Origin: Stutzerimonas stutzeri TS44
GTDB lineage: Bacteria > Pseudomonadota > Gammaproteobacteria > Pseudomonadales > Pseudomonadaceae
Direction: 5' to 3'
Length of the DNA: 54,286 nt
Assembly: GCA_000263395.1 (NCBI GenBank)
Contig: AJXE01000025.1
Coordinates: forward strand, 1-54,286
Shown here: positions 30,046 through 44,734 of the stretch, piece after piece
Numbering within the stretch: position 1 is the stretch's first letter
Layout of the letters: every line of letters starts with the position of its first letter
Position numbers and translations under genes: made by a program
Notes under the pieces: model-generated
What the model saw: only the letters and a program-made list of their open reading frames with translations
Told to the model about the DNA's origin: nothing
Databases searched by the model: none

Positions 30046-31350
30046 CTACCAGCTCAAACCTGCATCGGCCGGCGGCTGCCAGTCGAATGCCAGCGGCAGC
30101 GTGCACAGTCCGGGCAGATTCGCCACGCCGACCAGCCGGTCATCGACATACAGCAACGGCAGGCGCGCCCTGGCGAAACGTGGCACACCCGCCTCGTTGA
30201 GCAGGCGCTTGAGATCGCGGCTGCCCCGCCCCGGCACCTGCAGCACTTCACCGCCCTGCCGATAGCGCACCTCATAGCGCGCCGGTGCAGCGGCACCCGC
30301 AATCCGCACCGAGCCGTTGTCCGGCAGTTGCAGCGACTGATTCGGATCATGCCAGGCAACCGGGCCGGTCACGGGGCGCAACCAGCATCCCGACAGCCAC
30401 CACAGGCGATCGCCACTGCGCTGCAGCTCACCCGCGGCCAACCGCCACACCGGCGTTGCATCCACCGCCGCGGCGCACAACGATTCCCAGCCCTGCCAAT
30501 GCTCGCTATCGGGCAGCGCCGTGAGCGGCGCCAGCCAGTGGCGCAATGCATTGCGCTGCCGGGCGGAACTGAGCGTCAGCAAGGGCGCAAGCGCCAGGCT
30601 CGGCACCGGCAGCCAGGCGCAAGCGCCGGGCGGCGCCATCATCGCGAGATCCATCTTCGCCAGCTCGTCCAGCAACGTCTGCGCCTCGGCCATGTGCGCC
30701 GCTGTGCGCGCCAGCGTCGTTGCGGTCTGTGGCCAGCGCTGCGCCAGCAGCGGCATCACCTGATGGCGCAGATAGTTACGTGAGAACTCGAGGCTGTCAT
30801 TGCTGGGATCCTCGACCCAGCCCAGCCCCAGGCGCCGAGCATGGGCCTCCAGCTCGCTCCTGCTTACATCCAGCAGCGGCCGCACCAGCCAACCCCGGCC
30901 GAGCCTGCGCCGGGCCGGCATGGCAGCCAGCCCGCGCACGCCGGCACCGCGCAGCAGACGGAACAGCAGCGTTTCGGCCTGATCGTCGCGATGCTGGGCC
31001 GTCAGCAGCACCTCGTCTTCCTCAAGGCGAATTTCGATGGCGGCATAACGCGCCTGTCGTGCCGCCTGCTCCAGGTTGCGCCCCGTCTTGACCTGGACGT
31101 ACAGCACCTCGAGCGGCACGCCGAGCGCCGCACAGACGCGTCGGCAGTGCTCGGGCCAGGCATCCGCCGCCGGCTGCAGGCCGTGGTGGACATGGATCGC
31201 CCGCAGCGGGGGCAGCGCTTCGCGCCGGGCAAGGTCGGCCAAGAGCTGCAACAACACCGTGGAGTCGAGCCCGCCGGAGAACGCCACGCACCAGCGCGGC
31301 GCATGACGGTCAAAGCTCAGGGCGGACGACAAGCGGGCTTCAAGAGACAT
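30046..31350 (-). CDS. tilS: tRNA(Ile)-lysidine synthase TilS
   Basis: A 434-aa ATP-pyrophosphatase that makes lysidine at C34 of tRNA-Ile2, required to read AUA. The PP-loop SGGLDS is at residues 25-30; LLTAQHRDDQAETLLFRLLRGAG is the second signature; the C-terminal TilS domains extend to ~434. The ATG at 31350 (MSLEARL) is preferred; one three codons earlier at 31359 is possible. It follows accA across a terminator. Confidence 0.95.
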   Translation of the reverse strand: MSLEARLSSALSFDRHAPRWCVAFSGGLDSTVLLQLLADLARREALPPLRAIHVHHGLQPAADAWPEHCRRVCAALGVPLEVLYVQVKTGRNLEQAARQARYAAIEIRLEEDEVLLTAQHRDDQAETLLFRLLRGAGVRGLAAMPARRRLGRGWLVRPLLDVSRSELEAHARRLGLGWVEDPSNDSLEFSRNYLRHQVMPLLAQRWPQTATTLARTAAHMAEAQTLLDELAKMDLAMMAPPGACAWLPVPSLALAPLLTLSSARQRNALRHWLAPLTALPDSEHWQGWESLCAAAVDATPVWRLAAGELQRSGDRLWWLSGCWLRPVTGPVAWHDPNQSLQLPDNGSVRIAGAAAPARYEVRYRQGGEVLQVPGRGSRDLKRLLNEAGVPRFARARLPLLYVDDRLVGVANLPGLCTLPLAFDWQPPADAGLSW

Positions 31351-31391
31351 ATCGATCACGGCGCAACGTCAGAGAGCGCAATGCCCCAAAT

Positions 31392-31432
31392 GAAAAACGG
31401 ACAGGGCACATTGTGCACCCTGTCCGTTCGTG
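31392..31432 (-). terminator. Intrinsic terminator after accA
   Basis: ACGGACAGGG and CCCTGTCCGT form a 10-bp stem around an 11-base loop (CACATTGTGCA on +), followed on - by TTTTTC. It lies between accA and tilS. Confidence 0.82.
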
Positions 31433-31453
31433 TCGCGTGGATGGGCAGCGCGA

Positions 31454-32404
31454 TCAGGCGATGCCGTAGCTCATCAGGCGCTCGTAACGACGCGCCAGCA
31501 GCTTGTCGGTATCCAGCGTCTTGAGCATGTCGAGCTGCTTGATCAGCTCCTGGCTCATCGCTGCCGCCATGACCGCCGGATTGCGATGTGCACCGCCCAA
31601 CGGTTCGGGAATGACCTTGTCGACGATGCCCAGGTTCTTCAGGCGCTCGGCGGTCACGCCCATCGCCTCGGCCGCTTCCGGCGCCTTCTCGGCGGTACGC
31701 CAGAGAATCGAAGCACAGCCTTCCGGCGAGATCACCGCATAGGTGGAGTACTGCAGCATGTTCAGCTGGTCGCAGACGCCAATGGCCAGCGCACCGCCGG
31801 AACCGCCCTCACCGATCACGGTGGCGATGATCGGCGTCTTCAGCCGCGCCATCACACGCAGGTTCCAGGCGATCGCCTCGCTCTGGTTGCGTTCCTCGGC
31901 ATCGATGCCCGGATAGGCGCCGGGCGTGTCGATGAAGGTCAGGATCGGCAGCTTGAAGCGCTCGGCCATTTCCATCAGACGGCAGGCCTTGCGATAGCCT
32001 TCCGGACGCGGCATACCGAAATTGCGGCGCACCTTCTCGCGCACCTCGCGGCCCTTCTGGTGACCGATCACCATCACCGGCTGGCCGTTCAGGCGAGCCG
32101 TGCCACCGACGATGGCAGCGTCATCGGAGAAATGGCGGTCTCCGTGCAGTTCTTCGAACTCGGTGAACAGATGATTGATGTAGTCCAGCGTGTAGGGGCG
32201 CTGCGGATGGCGCGCCAGACGGGCGATCTGCCAGCTGGTCAGGTTGCCGAAAATGCTTTCGGTGAGCGATGCGCTCTTGTCCTGCAGGCGGGCAATCTCG
32301 TCGCCGATGTTCAGCGAGTTATCGTTGCCTACCAGGCGCAGCTCTTCGATCTTGGCTTGCAGGTCGGCAATCGGCTGTTCGAAATCGAGAAAATTCGGGT
32401 TCAT
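31454..32404 (-). CDS. accA: Acetyl-CoA carboxylase carboxyltransferase subunit alpha
   Basis: A 316-aa subunit that with AccD transfers the carboxyl group from biotin to acetyl-CoA, committing it to fatty-acid synthesis. [15 protein letters not shown] start, [43 protein letters not shown] and [12 protein letters not shown] are diagnostic. It lies 185 bases after dnaE, the common dnaE-accA order. Confidence 0.98.
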   Translation of the reverse strand: MNPNFLDFEQPIADLQAKIEELRLVGNDNSLNIGDEIARLQDKSASLTESIFGNLTSWQIARLARHPQRPYTLDYINHLFTEFEELHGDRHFSDDAAIVGGTARLNGQPVMVIGHQKGREVREKVRRNFGMPRPEGYRKACRLMEMAERFKLPILTFIDTPGAYPGIDAEERNQSEAIAWNLRVMARLKTPIIATVIGEGGSGGALAIGVCDQLNMLQYSTYAVISPEGCASILWRTAEKAPEAAEAMGVTAERLKNLGIVDKVIPEPLGGAHRNPAVMAAAMSQELIKQLDMLKTLDTDKLLARRYERLMSYGIA

Positions 32405-32589
32405 AGGTATCCGTCATGCGTCGACGGCCAGGCGGCCGGGCGGCTGTTCCGTTTTTTGCGCCATACCTTACGGGAGCGGCGCTTCGAGGTCGAACAAAAA
32501 TTGTTCGCAAGCATGACCCGATCGAAACCGGGCCGTTCTGGCACCACTCAGGGCGCCAATGGATCGGGGTGCTCGGCAGCGACCACCCG

Positions 32590-36111
<3,522 letters not shown>

Positions 36112-36211
36112 GAACGAATCCCGGAAGCGGTGGCGACAAGCCGGCGATTGTAGCGGAAAGCCGCTCAGCGGGCCGAGCAATGGTGCCAGGTGGCGTCGCG
36201 CCGGTTGGCGA

Positions 36212-36853
36212 TCAGCGCACCCGCTCGCCAGCCGTCGCGGCGGTTACGGCGAGTGCCGCCCGTTCAAGCAGCACGCGTACCGGCGCGAAGGAACGCCGAT
36301 GGATGGGCGTCGTCCCCAGGCGCTCCAGGGCCTGGAGATGCGCCGGAGTCGGATAGCCCTTGTGGCCGGCCAGCCCGTAGCCCGGGTAAACCAGATCCAG
36401 CGCCCGCATTTCCCGGTCGCGACTGACCTTGGCCAGAATCGAGGCGGCAGCGATCGCCGGCACGCTGGCATCGCCCTGCACCACCGCCGCACTGGGCACC
36501 GGCAGAACCGGACAGCGGTTGCCGTCGATCAGCGCCAGTCGAGGCACCACACTGAGCCCCTCGACCGCACGCTGCATGGCCAGCATGGTGGCGTGCAGAA
36601 TGTTCAGTCGGTCGATCTCTTCCACCTCGGCGCGAGCGATGCACCAGGCCAGTGCCTTTTCCTGAATCTCGTCGAACAACGCCTCGCGCCGCGCTTCGCT
36701 GAGCTTCTTCGAATCATTGAGGCCCTGGATCGGCCGCAGCGGATCAAGGATCACCGCCGCCGTGACCACCGGACCGCATAGCGGGCCACGGCCGACCTCG
36801 TCGACGCCAGCGACCAGTTCCTGCACCAGATCGAAATCGAGCCCTAGCTGCAT
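36212..36853 (-). CDS. rnhB: Ribonuclease HII
   Basis: A 213-aa RNase H2 that removes ribonucleotides from DNA. Catalytic residues D18-E19 are in [24 protein letters not shown] and [18 protein letters not shown] carry the other acidic positions. The ATG overlaps the lpxB stop by one base, the conserved lpxB-rnhB-dnaE order. Confidence 0.96.
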   Translation of the reverse strand: MQLGLDFDLVQELVAGVDEVGRGPLCGPVVTAAVILDPLRPIQGLNDSKKLSEARREALFDEIQEKALAWCIARAEVEEIDRLNILHATMLAMQRAVEGLSVVPRLALIDGNRCPVLPVPSAAVVQGDASVPAIAAASILAKVSRDREMRALDLVYPGYGLAGHKGYPTPAHLQALERLGTTPIHRRSFAPVRVLLERAALAVTAATAGERVR

Positions 36854-37986
36854 CAGTCTTGTCCGACCAGGCCAAGCACCGCGTCGGCCGCCTGGCTGGA
36901 GGCCTCGCAACGCAGGGTACGGTGGATCTGCTCGAAGCCCTCGGTCTGCACCTCGCCGTTGTCGAGCAGCGGCGACACGGCCTGGGCCAGGGCCTCGGGA
37001 GTCGCGGCATCCTGCAGCAGTTCGGGCACCAGCAGGCGCTGCGCCAGCAGGTTCGGCAAGGCCACGTATGGGCTTTTCACCAGACGTTTGAGAATGCGGA
37101 AGGTCAGCGGCGCGACGCTGTAGGCGACAACCATCGGCCGCTTGAACAGCAGCGCCTCCAGCGTTGCCGTGCCGGAGGCGATCAGCACGGCATTGCACGC
37201 CGCCAACGCTTCGTGAGAACGCCCATCCAGCAAGGTCAGAGGCAGGTCGCGGCCGGCCAGCATAGCCTCCAGCTGCGCGCGGCGCTCAGGGCTGGCGCAG
37301 GGCAGCACGAAATGCACCCCGGGGCGCATCGTCCGCAGACGTTCCGCGGCGGCCAGGAACAGCTCGCCCAGACGCGCCACTTCACCGCCACGGCTGCCCG
37401 GCAGCAAGGCAACGACCTGCCCCTGCGCGGGAAGGCCCAGCGCCTGGCGCGCCGGTTCGCGCTCGGTGTGCAACGGAATCGAGTCAGCCAGCGGATGCCC
37501 GACGAAGCGCACCGGCACGCGGTGCTCCTCATAGAACCTCGCCTCGAAGGGGAACAGCGTCAGCATCAGGTCGCAGGCTTCGCGAATCTTGAAGACCCGC
37601 TTCTGCCGCCAGGCCCACACCGAGGGGCTGACATAGTGGACGGTGCGGATACCCGCACGGCGCAGCTTGAGCTCGAGATCCAGATTGAAATCCGGCGCAT
37701 CGATACCGATGAACACGTCCGGGCGCGCCTCGAGCAGATCGCGCAACAACCGCCGGCGTCGCGCCAGCAGCTCCGGCAGCCGCCCCAGCACCTCCACGAG
37801 TCCCATCACCGCCAGACGCTCAAGCGGGAAGTACGACCTCAGGCCTTCGGCTTCCATCCGCGCGCCACCGACACCGATGAACTGCACATCGGGATGGCGC
37901 GCCTTGAGCGCCTGCATCAATCCGGCGCCGAGAATGTCGCCGGACGATTCACCGGCGACCAGCGCAACCTTCAGCGGCGCGCGCAT
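36853..37986 (-). CDS. lpxB: Lipid-A-disaccharide synthase
   Basis: A 377-aa glycosyltransferase that joins UDP-diacylglucosamine and lipid [19 protein letters not shown] start, [26 protein letters not shown] and [13 protein letters not shown] are diagnostic. The frame is open to 38028, but the ATG at 37986, one base after the lpxA stop, gives the typical length. Confidence 0.97.
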   Translation of the reverse strand: MRAPLKVALVAGESSGDILGAGLMQALKARHPDVQFIGVGGARMEAEGLRSYFPLERLAVMGLVEVLGRLPELLARRRRLLRDLLEARPDVFIGIDAPDFNLDLELKLRRAGIRTVHYVSPSVWAWRQKRVFKIREACDLMLTLFPFEARFYEEHRVPVRFVGHPLADSIPLHTEREPARQALGLPAQGQVVALLPGSRGGEVARLGELFLAAAERLRTMRPGVHFVLPCASPERRAQLEAMLAGRDLPLTLLDGRSHEALAACNAVLIASGTATLEALLFKRPMVVAYSVAPLTFRILKRLVKSPYVALPNLLAQRLLVPELLQDAATPEALAQAVSPLLDNGEVQTEGFEQIHRTLRCEASSQAADAVLGLVGQD

Positions 37987-37987
37987 A

Positions 37988-38764
37988 TCAGCGGGTGATA
38001 CCGCGGGTCGAGGCCTGGATGGAGTCACGGAACATGGCCACCTCCACGAATGTCTTGGCGTCCTCGGCCAGCTCCGCCAGCGCCGCCTCGACAGTCAGGC
38101 CCTTGCGGTAAACCACCTTGTAGGCACAGCGCAACGCATGAATGGCCTCGTCGCTGAAGCCGCGTCGGCGCATGCCCTCGAAGTTCATGCTGCGCGCCTC
38201 GGCAGGGTTGCCGAACACGGTAACGAAGGCCGGCACGTCCTTGCCGATGGCCGTCCCCATGCCGGAAAAGCTGTGCGCGCCGATATGGCAGAACTGGTGC
38301 ACCAACGTGTAGCCGGAAAGAATCGCCCAGTCGCCAACGTGCACATGCCCCGCCAGCGCCGTGTTGTTGACCAGGATGCAGTGGTTGCCGATCACGCTGT
38401 CATGACCGATATGGGCGTAGGCCATGATCAGGTTGTGATCGCCCAGCGTCGTCTCGGAACGATCCTGTACGGTACCGCGGTGGATCGTCACGCCTTCGCG
38501 GATCACGTTGTGATCGCCGATCACCAGTCGTGTCGGCTCACCCTTGTACTTGAGATCCGGCGTATCCTCGCCGACCGAGGAAAACTGGTAGATCCGGTTA
38601 TGCCGGCCGATCACGGTCGGCCCCTTGATGATCACGTGCGGCGCGATCACCGTTCCCTCACCAATTTCGACATTCGGCCCGATGATCGACCACGGGCCGA
38701 TCTGGACGTCATCCGCCAGCCTGGCCGTGGGATCGACGATGGCACGAGGGTCGATCAACGTCAT
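37988..38764 (-). CDS. lpxA: Acyl-ACP--UDP-N-acetylglucosamine O-acyltransferase
   Basis: A 258-aa left-handed beta-helix acyltransferase, first step of lipid A synthesis. Hexapeptide repeats run from [19 protein letters not shown] to about residue 190, followed by the C-terminal helical domain. [17 protein letters not shown] and [20 protein letters not shown] cover the active-site region. The ATG at 38764 overlaps the fabZ end by four bases. Confidence 0.97.
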   Translation of the reverse strand: MTLIDPRAIVDPTARLADDVQIGPWSIIGPNVEIGEGTVIAPHVIIKGPTVIGRHNRIYQFSSVGEDTPDLKYKGEPTRLVIGDHNVIREGVTIHRGTVQDRSETTLGDHNLIMAYAHIGHDSVIGNHCILVNNTALAGHVHVGDWAILSGYTLVHQFCHIGAHSFSGMGTAIGKDVPAFVTVFGNPAEARSMNFEGMRRRGFSDEAIHALRCAYKVVYRKGLTVEAALAELAEDAKTFVEVAMFRDSIQASTRGITR

Positions 38765-39201
38765 AGTTCGCGTTCCGCACAAATGATTTCAGCCGAGCAG
38801 ACCACCTTGCCTTCGACGCTGGCCTGGCATTCGAACTTCCAGATGCCACGCTTGACACCGAGGAACTTTGCCTCGAGTACCAGCTGGTCGCCCGGCAGCA
38901 CCGGCTGGCGAAAGCGCAGCTTGTCGGAACCGACGAAGTAGTACAAGGTCCCATCCGAAGGCGTCGCCCCCATCATCTTGAAGCCCAGCAGGCCGGCGGC
39001 CTGCGCCATCGCCTCGATGATCAGCACGCCCGGCATGATCGGATGCTGCGGGAAATGACCATTGAAGAACGGTTCGTTGATGGTCACGTTCTTGTACGCG
39101 CGAATGCGCTTGGCGTCCGTGTCCAGCTCGACCACACGGTCTACCAGCAGGAACGGGTAGCGGTGAGGCAGGTATTCGCGAATCTCGTTGATATCCATCA
39201 T
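38761..39201 (-). CDS. fabZ: 3-hydroxyacyl-ACP dehydratase FabZ
   Basis: A 146-aa hotdog-fold dehydratase. H49 ([14 protein letters not shown]) and E63 ([10 protein letters not shown]) are the catalytic pair. Start [17 protein letters not shown] at 39201 equals other pseudomonad FabZ proteins. It shares 3-hydroxyacyl-ACP substrates with neighbouring lpxD and lpxA. Confidence 0.98.
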   Translation of the reverse strand: MMDINEIREYLPHRYPFLLVDRVVELDTDAKRIRAYKNVTINEPFFNGHFPQHPIMPGVLIIEAMAQAAGLLGFKMMGATPSDGTLYYFVGSDKLRFRQPVLPGDQLVLEAKFLGVKRGIWKFECQASVEGKVVCSAEIICAEREL

Positions 39202-39303
39202 GTCAGCAAAAAGCCCGTAAATGAGTATGGGAGCCGCCATCGCCCGCACCGTCGGCTCAGGCAGGCACTACCCTTGAAAAAAGACGGCGATCAGAGAGAT
39301 AGC

Positions 39304-40362
39304 TCAGGCATCAGAAGCCGCATCCCCATCCGGGGTCACGGCGGCGAGGCGCTTTTCCAGTTGCTGCAGGCGGCGCGCCATATCATCGAGGTGGCGAATA
39401 CGCGCCGCGCTCTTGCGCCATTCGGCCGCCGTTTGCATCGCCGTGCCGGACGAATAGCTGCCCGGCTCGGTGATCGAACGCGTCACCATCGTCATCCCGG
39501 TCACGAATACGTTGTCGCAAACCTCGATGTGCCCCACCATACCGACGCCGCCGGCGATCATGCAGTTACGGCCGATCTTGGTGCTGCCGGAAATGCCGGC
39601 ACAGCCCGCCATCGCCGTGTTGTCGCCGACCTGCACGTTGTGCGCGATCATGATCTGGTTATCCAGCTTGACGCCATTGCCGATCAGCGTATCGGAAAGC
39701 GCACCACGATCGATGGTGGTATTGGAACCGATCTCGACGTCATCGCCGATGGTGACGCCGCCGATCTGCGCGATCTTCTGCCACACGCCTTTCTCGTTGG
39801 CGAAGCCGAAGCCCTCGCCACCGATCACTGCACCGGACTGGATAACCACCCGCTTGCCGATCTGCACGTCATGGTAGAGCGTGACGCGTGGCGCCAGTCG
39901 CCCACCTTCGCCGATCCGACTGCGTGCACCGATGAAGCATTGCGCGCCGATTACCACATCCGGACCGATCCTGGCACCCGCCTCGATCACCGCGTAGGCA
40001 CCGATGCTGGCCGAAGGATCAACCTGTGCATCGGCCGCGATGATTGCACTGGGATGGACACCCGCCGCCACCGTCGGGCGCGTCTCGAACAGATGCGACG
40101 CCCGAGCGTAGGCCAGATAGGGATTGTCGATGACCAGTGCGGCGCCGTCATAGTCAGCGGCGTCCGCTGGCGTCAGCAACACTGCGCCGGCACAGGTGCC
40201 ATCAAGAAACTTGCGGTACTGGGTGTTGGCCAGAAAAGTGAGCTGCTGCGGGCCCGCTTCCTGCAGGGTGGCCAGGCCGCAGATCGGCAGAGCCGCATCG
40301 CCACGCAACGTAGCCCCCAGCAGCTCGGCCAGCTGACCGAGCGTATAGACGATCGCAGACAT
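39304..40362 (-). CDS. lpxD: UDP-3-O-(3-hydroxyacyl)glucosamine N-acyltransferase
   Basis: A 352-aa hexapeptide-repeat acyltransferase, third step of lipid A synthesis. The N-terminal domain ([16 protein letters not shown]) binds the uridine; the beta-helix runs from ~[15 protein letters not shown] to ~residue 310. [20 protein letters not shown] includes the catalytic His. One base separates it from the skp stop. Confidence 0.97.
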   Translation of the reverse strand: MSAIVYTLGQLAELLGATLRGDAALPICGLATLQEAGPQQLTFLANTQYRKFLDGTCAGAVLLTPADAADYDGAALVIDNPYLAYARASHLFETRPTVAAGVHPSAIIAADAQVDPSASIGAYAVIEAGARIGPDVVIGAQCFIGARSRIGEGGRLAPRVTLYHDVQIGKRVVIQSGAVIGGEGFGFANEKGVWQKIAQIGGVTIGDDVEIGSNTTIDRGALSDTLIGNGVKLDNQIMIAHNVQVGDNTAMAGCAGISGSTKIGRNCMIAGGVGMVGHIEVCDNVFVTGMTMVTRSITEPGSYSSGTAMQTAAEWRKSAARIRHLDDMARRLQQLEKRLAAVTPDGDAASDA

Positions 40363-40363
40363 A

Positions 40364-40867
40364 TCAGCGCAGCTGGTTCATGCGCTCGATGACCTGGCGG
40401 GTAATGTCGAACTGCGGCTTGACATCGACCACCGCCCCACGCTCGAACACCAGATCGTAATTACCTTTCTTGATGACCTCTTCCACGGCCTGATCGAGCT
40501 TGGGCTTGAGCTGCTTGAGCATGTCCCGGTCAGCCACGGCCTTGGCCTCGTTCAGCTCCTTGGACTGGAACTGGAAGTCGCGTGCCTTCTGCTTGAACTC
40601 CAGCTCAAGACGCTCACGCTCGGCCTGCTGCATCTTGTCGCCATCCTTGACCAGGCGATCCTGGATGCGTTTGGCATCGCTCTCCAGCGTCTTGAGCTTG
40701 TTCAGCTGGGGGCCGAACTTCTTCTCGGCATCCACCGCATAGCGCTTGGCTGCATCGGATTCGAGCAAGGCCATCTGATAGTTCATCACCGCGATCTTCA
40801 TCTCGGCGAAGGCCGGAGTCGCAACCAGGGCCGCGACGACGAGGAACAACTGAGTCAACTTACGCAC
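40364..40867 (-). CDS. skp: Periplasmic chaperone Skp (OmpH)
   Basis: A 167-aa periplasmic holdase for outer-membrane proteins. Signal peptide [20 protein letters not shown] precedes [22 protein letters not shown]; the long charged helices (residues ~45-125) form the tentacles. I use the GTG at 40867, the family start, with AGGAG 11 bases upstream; a GTG at 40879 would sit directly against that site. It lies between bamA and lpxD. Confidence 0.93.
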   Translation of the reverse strand: MRKLTQLFLVVAALVATPAFAEMKIAVMNYQMALLESDAAKRYAVDAEKKFGPQLNKLKTLESDAKRIQDRLVKDGDKMQQAERERLELEFKQKARDFQFQSKELNEAKAVADRDMLKQLKPKLDQAVEEVIKKGNYDLVFERGAVVDVKPQFDITRQVIERMNQLR

Positions 40868-40913
40868 GGTATACACCACTCCTGAAAAGGCACTGAAGCG
40901 CGACGCTGCAGCG

Positions 40914-43301
40914 TTAGAATGTTTGCCCCAGCGAGAACTGGAAGACTTGGGTATCGGCCTCGTCCGGCTTCATCACCGGCATCGCCAGACTGAAGCTCAA
41001 CGGCCCCATCGCCGTGATCCAGGTCAGACCGACCCCCACCGAGCTGGCCATGTCACCGAAGTCGATGTCGCTGCAGTCATCCGAGTCGGAGCGGCAGTTG
41101 GTGTCGAAGACGTTGCCCACGTCCCAGAACACGGAGGTGCGCAGCGAGCGCTGATCCTTGACGAACGGCATCGGGAACAGCACTTCCAGGCCACCCTGGA
41201 TGAGCACGTTACCGCCGAACGGCAGCGGATCCTGATCATCGGTGCAACGCCCCGAAGAATCACAGGAGCCTTCCGGCAACAGGTTCCCAGCAGAATCGTA
41301 AGCGCGGCTCGGCGTACTACGCGGCCCCAGGCTGCTGTCCTCGAAGCCACGCACGGAGTTGAAACCGCCCGCATAGTAGTGCTCGTAGAACGGCAGGCGC
41401 GAGGTCGAGCCGTAGGCGTCGCCGTAACCCAGGCGCGTATGCATGCGCAGGGTGTAGTCCTTGCTCATCGGCACGAACAGCTGGCCGTTGTAGTCGAGCT
41501 TGTAGAACGACAGATCACTGCCCGGCAGTGTCGTCTCGAAGACCAGACTCTGCGAATGACCGCGCGTGGCCAGCACGCCACGGTTGAGTGTCGATTCCGA
41601 CCAGCCCACCGAGCCCTTGAAGTTGAGGAAGCTATCGCCCTCCTCGTCCATGAATTCGTAGATTTCATCGACCGTGTAACGACCGGTGTCCAGATCGTCC
41701 TGCTGCGCCGACAAACCGAACGACAGGCGCGCCGTTTCACTGATCGGGTAGCCGATATTCACACCGCCACCCAGGCTGTCGACGGAATAGCTGGAAACAT
41801 CGTAATCCAGCTCGTCGTAGTCGGTGGTGCGATAGAACGCGTTGTAGCCCAGGCTGACGCCGTCTTCGGTCCAGTAGGGGTCGACGAAACCGAAGTTGTA
41901 GCGCGACTGGTATTCGCTGCGGGTCAGACCCAGCGACACGCGGTTGCCGGTGCCGAGAAAGTTGTTCTGACTGATCGAACCACCAAGGATCAGACCGGCA
42001 TTCTGCGCAAAACCGATGCTGGCCATGATCGAACCGGACGGCTGCTCTTCGACACTGTAGTTGACGTCGATCTGATCATCCGTGCCCGGGACCTGGGGCG
42101 TCTCAACGTTAACTTCCTTGAAGAAACCGAGACGCTCGAGGCGAGTCTTGGATTGGTCGATCAGATAGGTCGAAGCCCAACCACCTTCCATCTGGCGCAT
42201 CTCGCGGCGCAACACTTCGTCTTCGGTCTTGGTGTTGCCACGGAAATTGACGCGATTGACATAGGCGCGATTGCCCGGATCGACCACAAAGGTGATCGAA
42301 ACGGTGTTGTCCTCATCGTGCGCCTGCGGCACACCGTTGACGTTGGCGAAGGTGTAACCCTCGTTGCCCAGGCGCCGGGTGATCAGCTCGGAAGTCGTGG
42401 TCATCACCTTACGCGAGAATACCTGCCCTTCCTTGGCCAGCAGCAGTGCCTCGATATCCTGCTGCGGCACCTTGAGGTCACCGCTGAGTTTGACTTCGCG
42501 CACAGTATAACGCTCGCCCTCGGCGATGTTCACCGTGACGTAGACATCCTTCTTGTCGGGCGTGATGGATACCTGGGTCGAGGTGATATCCATGTTGATG
42601 TAGCCGCGGTCCAGGTAATAGGAGCGCAGGCGCTCAAGGTCGCCGGAAAGCTTTTCGCGGGCATACTTGTCGTCATTGCGGAAGAAGGACAACCAGTTGG
42701 TGGTCTTCAGCTCGAACAGGTTGATCAGGTCCTCCTCAGGGAAAACCGTATTGCCGACCACGTTGATGTGCTTGATGGCGGCGACCGAACCTTCGTTGAT
42801 CTTGATCTTGAGGGCCACGCGATTGCGTGGCTGCGCGACCACCTCGGTATCGATGGTGGCCGAGTAACGACCTTGCGCAACATACTGGCGCTGCAGCTCG
42901 TTACGTACGCCTTCGAGGGTGGCACGCTGGAAGATCTCGCCTTCGGCGAGCCCCGACTGCTGCAGACCGGCGAGCAGGTCCTCGGTCTTGATTGCCTTGT
43001 TGCCTTCGATTTCGATGGCCGAGATCGACGGACGCTCGACCACGCTGACCACCAGCACGTTGCCCTCGCGACCGAGCTGGATATCCTGGAAGAAACCGGT
43101 TTTGAACAGTGCACGAGTGGCTTGGACCAAGCGTCCATCATCGGCGGCGTCGCCTACGTTCAGCGGCAGTGCGCCGAATACACTTCCGGCGGAAACCCGT
43201 TGCAAACCGTTGACTCGGATATCGGAGATGGTAAAGGACTCAGCGTGAACTTCGGCAATCATCAACGCGGAAATTACCGCAGGTAGCAGCAGACGTTTCA
43301 T
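40914..43301 (-). CDS. bamA: Outer-membrane protein assembly factor BamA
   Basis: A 795-aa Omp85 protein that inserts beta-barrels. Signal peptide ~1-20 (ends VHA), five POTRA domains ~22-420, and a 16-stranded C-terminal barrel ending in FSLGQTF. The lid motif is present in FNSVRGFEDSSLGPR; the following loop has a Cys pair in GSCDSSGRCTDD, as expected for L6. A second Cys pair (NCRSDSDDC) lies in a later loop. Confidence 0.97.
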   Translation of the reverse strand: MKRLLLPAVISALMIAEVHAESFTISDIRVNGLQRVSAGSVFGALPLNVGDAADDGRLVQATRALFKTGFFQDIQLGREGNVLVVSVVERPSISAIEIEGNKAIKTEDLLAGLQQSGLAEGEIFQRATLEGVRNELQRQYVAQGRYSATIDTEVVAQPRNRVALKIKINEGSVAAIKHINVVGNTVFPEEDLINLFELKTTNWLSFFRNDDKYAREKLSGDLERLRSYYLDRGYINMDITSTQVSITPDKKDVYVTVNIAEGERYTVREVKLSGDLKVPQQDIEALLLAKEGQVFSRKVMTTTSELITRRLGNEGYTFANVNGVPQAHDEDNTVSITFVVDPGNRAYVNRVNFRGNTKTEDEVLRREMRQMEGGWASTYLIDQSKTRLERLGFFKEVNVETPQVPGTDDQIDVNYSVEEQPSGSIMASIGFAQNAGLILGGSISQNNFLGTGNRVSLGLTRSEYQSRYNFGFVDPYWTEDGVSLGYNAFYRTTDYDELDYDVSSYSVDSLGGGVNIGYPISETARLSFGLSAQQDDLDTGRYTVDEIYEFMDEEGDSFLNFKGSVGWSESTLNRGVLATRGHSQSLVFETTLPGSDLSFYKLDYNGQLFVPMSKDYTLRMHTRLGYGDAYGSTSRLPFYEHYYAGGFNSVRGFEDSSLGPRSTPSRAYDSAGNLLPEGSCDSSGRCTDDQDPLPFGGNVLIQGGLEVLFPMPFVKDQRSLRTSVFWDVGNVFDTNCRSDSDDCSDIDFGDMASSVGVGLTWITAMGPLSFSLAMPVMKPDEADTQVFQFSLGQTF

Positions 43302-43368
43302 GAAGTCCTTTCTTATTCAAACCTGAAAAATGAACTCGCGTTTGGCGCAGTGACATTAAAAGCCCGCG

Positions 43369-44721
43369 TTACAGTCGACCGATATCGTTGACCAGCGCCA
43401 GCAGCATCACCCCGACGACCAGCGTGATACCGATCTGCATCCCCCACCCCTGGACTCGATCCGACAGAGGCCGGCCTCGAATCCACTCGACCATATAGAA
43501 GAGCAGATGGCCCCCGTCGAGCACCGGGATAGGCAGAAGATTGAGAACCCCCAGACTAATGCTCAAATAGGCGAGGAAATTCAGGAAATCCCCCAGACCC
43601 GACTGGGCAGAAGCGCCCGCCACTTTAGCAATGGTTATCGGGCCGCTCAAGTTTTTTACCGACAGCTCTCCGAGCAGCATTTTCTTCAGTGAATCGAGCG
43701 TCAGCAGGCTCATCGCCCAGGTTCGCCTGCCTCCTTCGGCTATCGCTTCGAGCGGCCCGTAGCTGACCTCGCGCAGCATCTCGGCAGGCCATTCGCCGGG
43801 CGCCACGCCCGCGCCGAGATAACCACGGGTACCCGCCCCTTCGCCGCGAACACCCAGCGTCAGCGCGATTTCCTCCTGCCGGCCATCCCGCTCGACAACC
43901 AGACGCACCGGCTGACCCGGCAGACGCCCGACCTGATCGATGACCTGCTGCCAATCAGACAGCGGCTGCTCGTTCAGGCTCAACAGGCGATCACCGAGCG
44001 TGACGCCAGCCGAGCGCGCCGGCCCCTCGGGGTCGAGCTGCGCGATGACCGGCGCCACCTGCGGGCGCCACGGACGAATGCCGAGCGCAGCGATCGGGTC
44101 CGGCTCCTCGACGCCCTGCAACCATTCATGCAGTGCAATCTGCCGATGCTGCTCCTGAGAAGCCCCCGGCTCGCGCACCGTCAGGTCAAGCTGGCCGCTT
44201 TCGCCGAGCCGCCGAATCAGTTGCAGATTGACATCACCCCAGCCCGACACCGATTTGCCGTTGACGGCCAGGATTTCCTCGTCAGCCGCCAGCCCTGCCT
44301 GCTCGGCGAGACTGCCAGGTTCCACCGCACCGATCACGGGGCGCACCTGCTCGCTGCCCAGCATGGCCAGCAGCCAGAAGAACACCAGGGCAAGCAGGAA
44401 ATTGGCCAAAGGTCCGGCCGAGACGATCGCGAAACGCTGACGCACGGATTTGCGATTGAAGGCACTACCCAGCAACGCATCCGGCACCTGGGCTTCGCGC
44501 TCGTCGAGCATCTTGACGTAGCCACCCAGGGGAATCGCCGCGATCACGAACTCGGTGCCGTGACGATCCGACCAGCGCAGCAGCGGCTTGCCGAAACCGA
44601 CCGAGAAGCGCAGGACCTTGACCCCGCAGCGCCGCGCCACCCAGAAATGCCCGAACTCGTGAAACGTGACCAGCACTCCCAGCGCGACCAGGGTGCCGAC
44701 AATCATGTAAAGCGTGCCCAT
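43369..44721 (-). CDS. rseP: Site-2 intramembrane protease RseP (MucP)
   Basis: A 450-aa inner-membrane metalloprotease that cuts anti-sigma factors in the envelope-stress (AlgU/RpoE) route. The HExxH site is H21-E22-H25 (FHEFGHFWVAR); the third ligand is in PVLDGGHLLFYMVEW. Two tandem PDZ domains occupy ~115-310. It is placed between dxr and bamA. Confidence 0.96.
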   Translation of the reverse strand: MGTLYMIVGTLVALGVLVTFHEFGHFWVARRCGVKVLRFSVGFGKPLLRWSDRHGTEFVIAAIPLGGYVKMLDEREAQVPDALLGSAFNRKSVRQRFAIVSAGPLANFLLALVFFWLLAMLGSEQVRPVIGAVEPGSLAEQAGLAADEEILAVNGKSVSGWGDVNLQLIRRLGESGQLDLTVREPGASQEQHRQIALHEWLQGVEEPDPIAALGIRPWRPQVAPVIAQLDPEGPARSAGVTLGDRLLSLNEQPLSDWQQVIDQVGRLPGQPVRLVVERDGRQEEIALTLGVRGEGAGTRGYLGAGVAPGEWPAEMLREVSYGPLEAIAEGGRRTWAMSLLTLDSLKKMLLGELSVKNLSGPITIAKVAGASAQSGLGDFLNFLAYLSISLGVLNLLPIPVLDGGHLLFYMVEWIRGRPLSDRVQGWGMQIGITLVVGVMLLALVNDIGRL

Positions 44722-44734
44722 CGAATCCTCCAGG

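Noticed and set aside
40923..43286. 787-codon open frame on + opposite bamA
   Set aside because: Shadow of bamA; composition rich in Arg, His, Val and no domain recognised.
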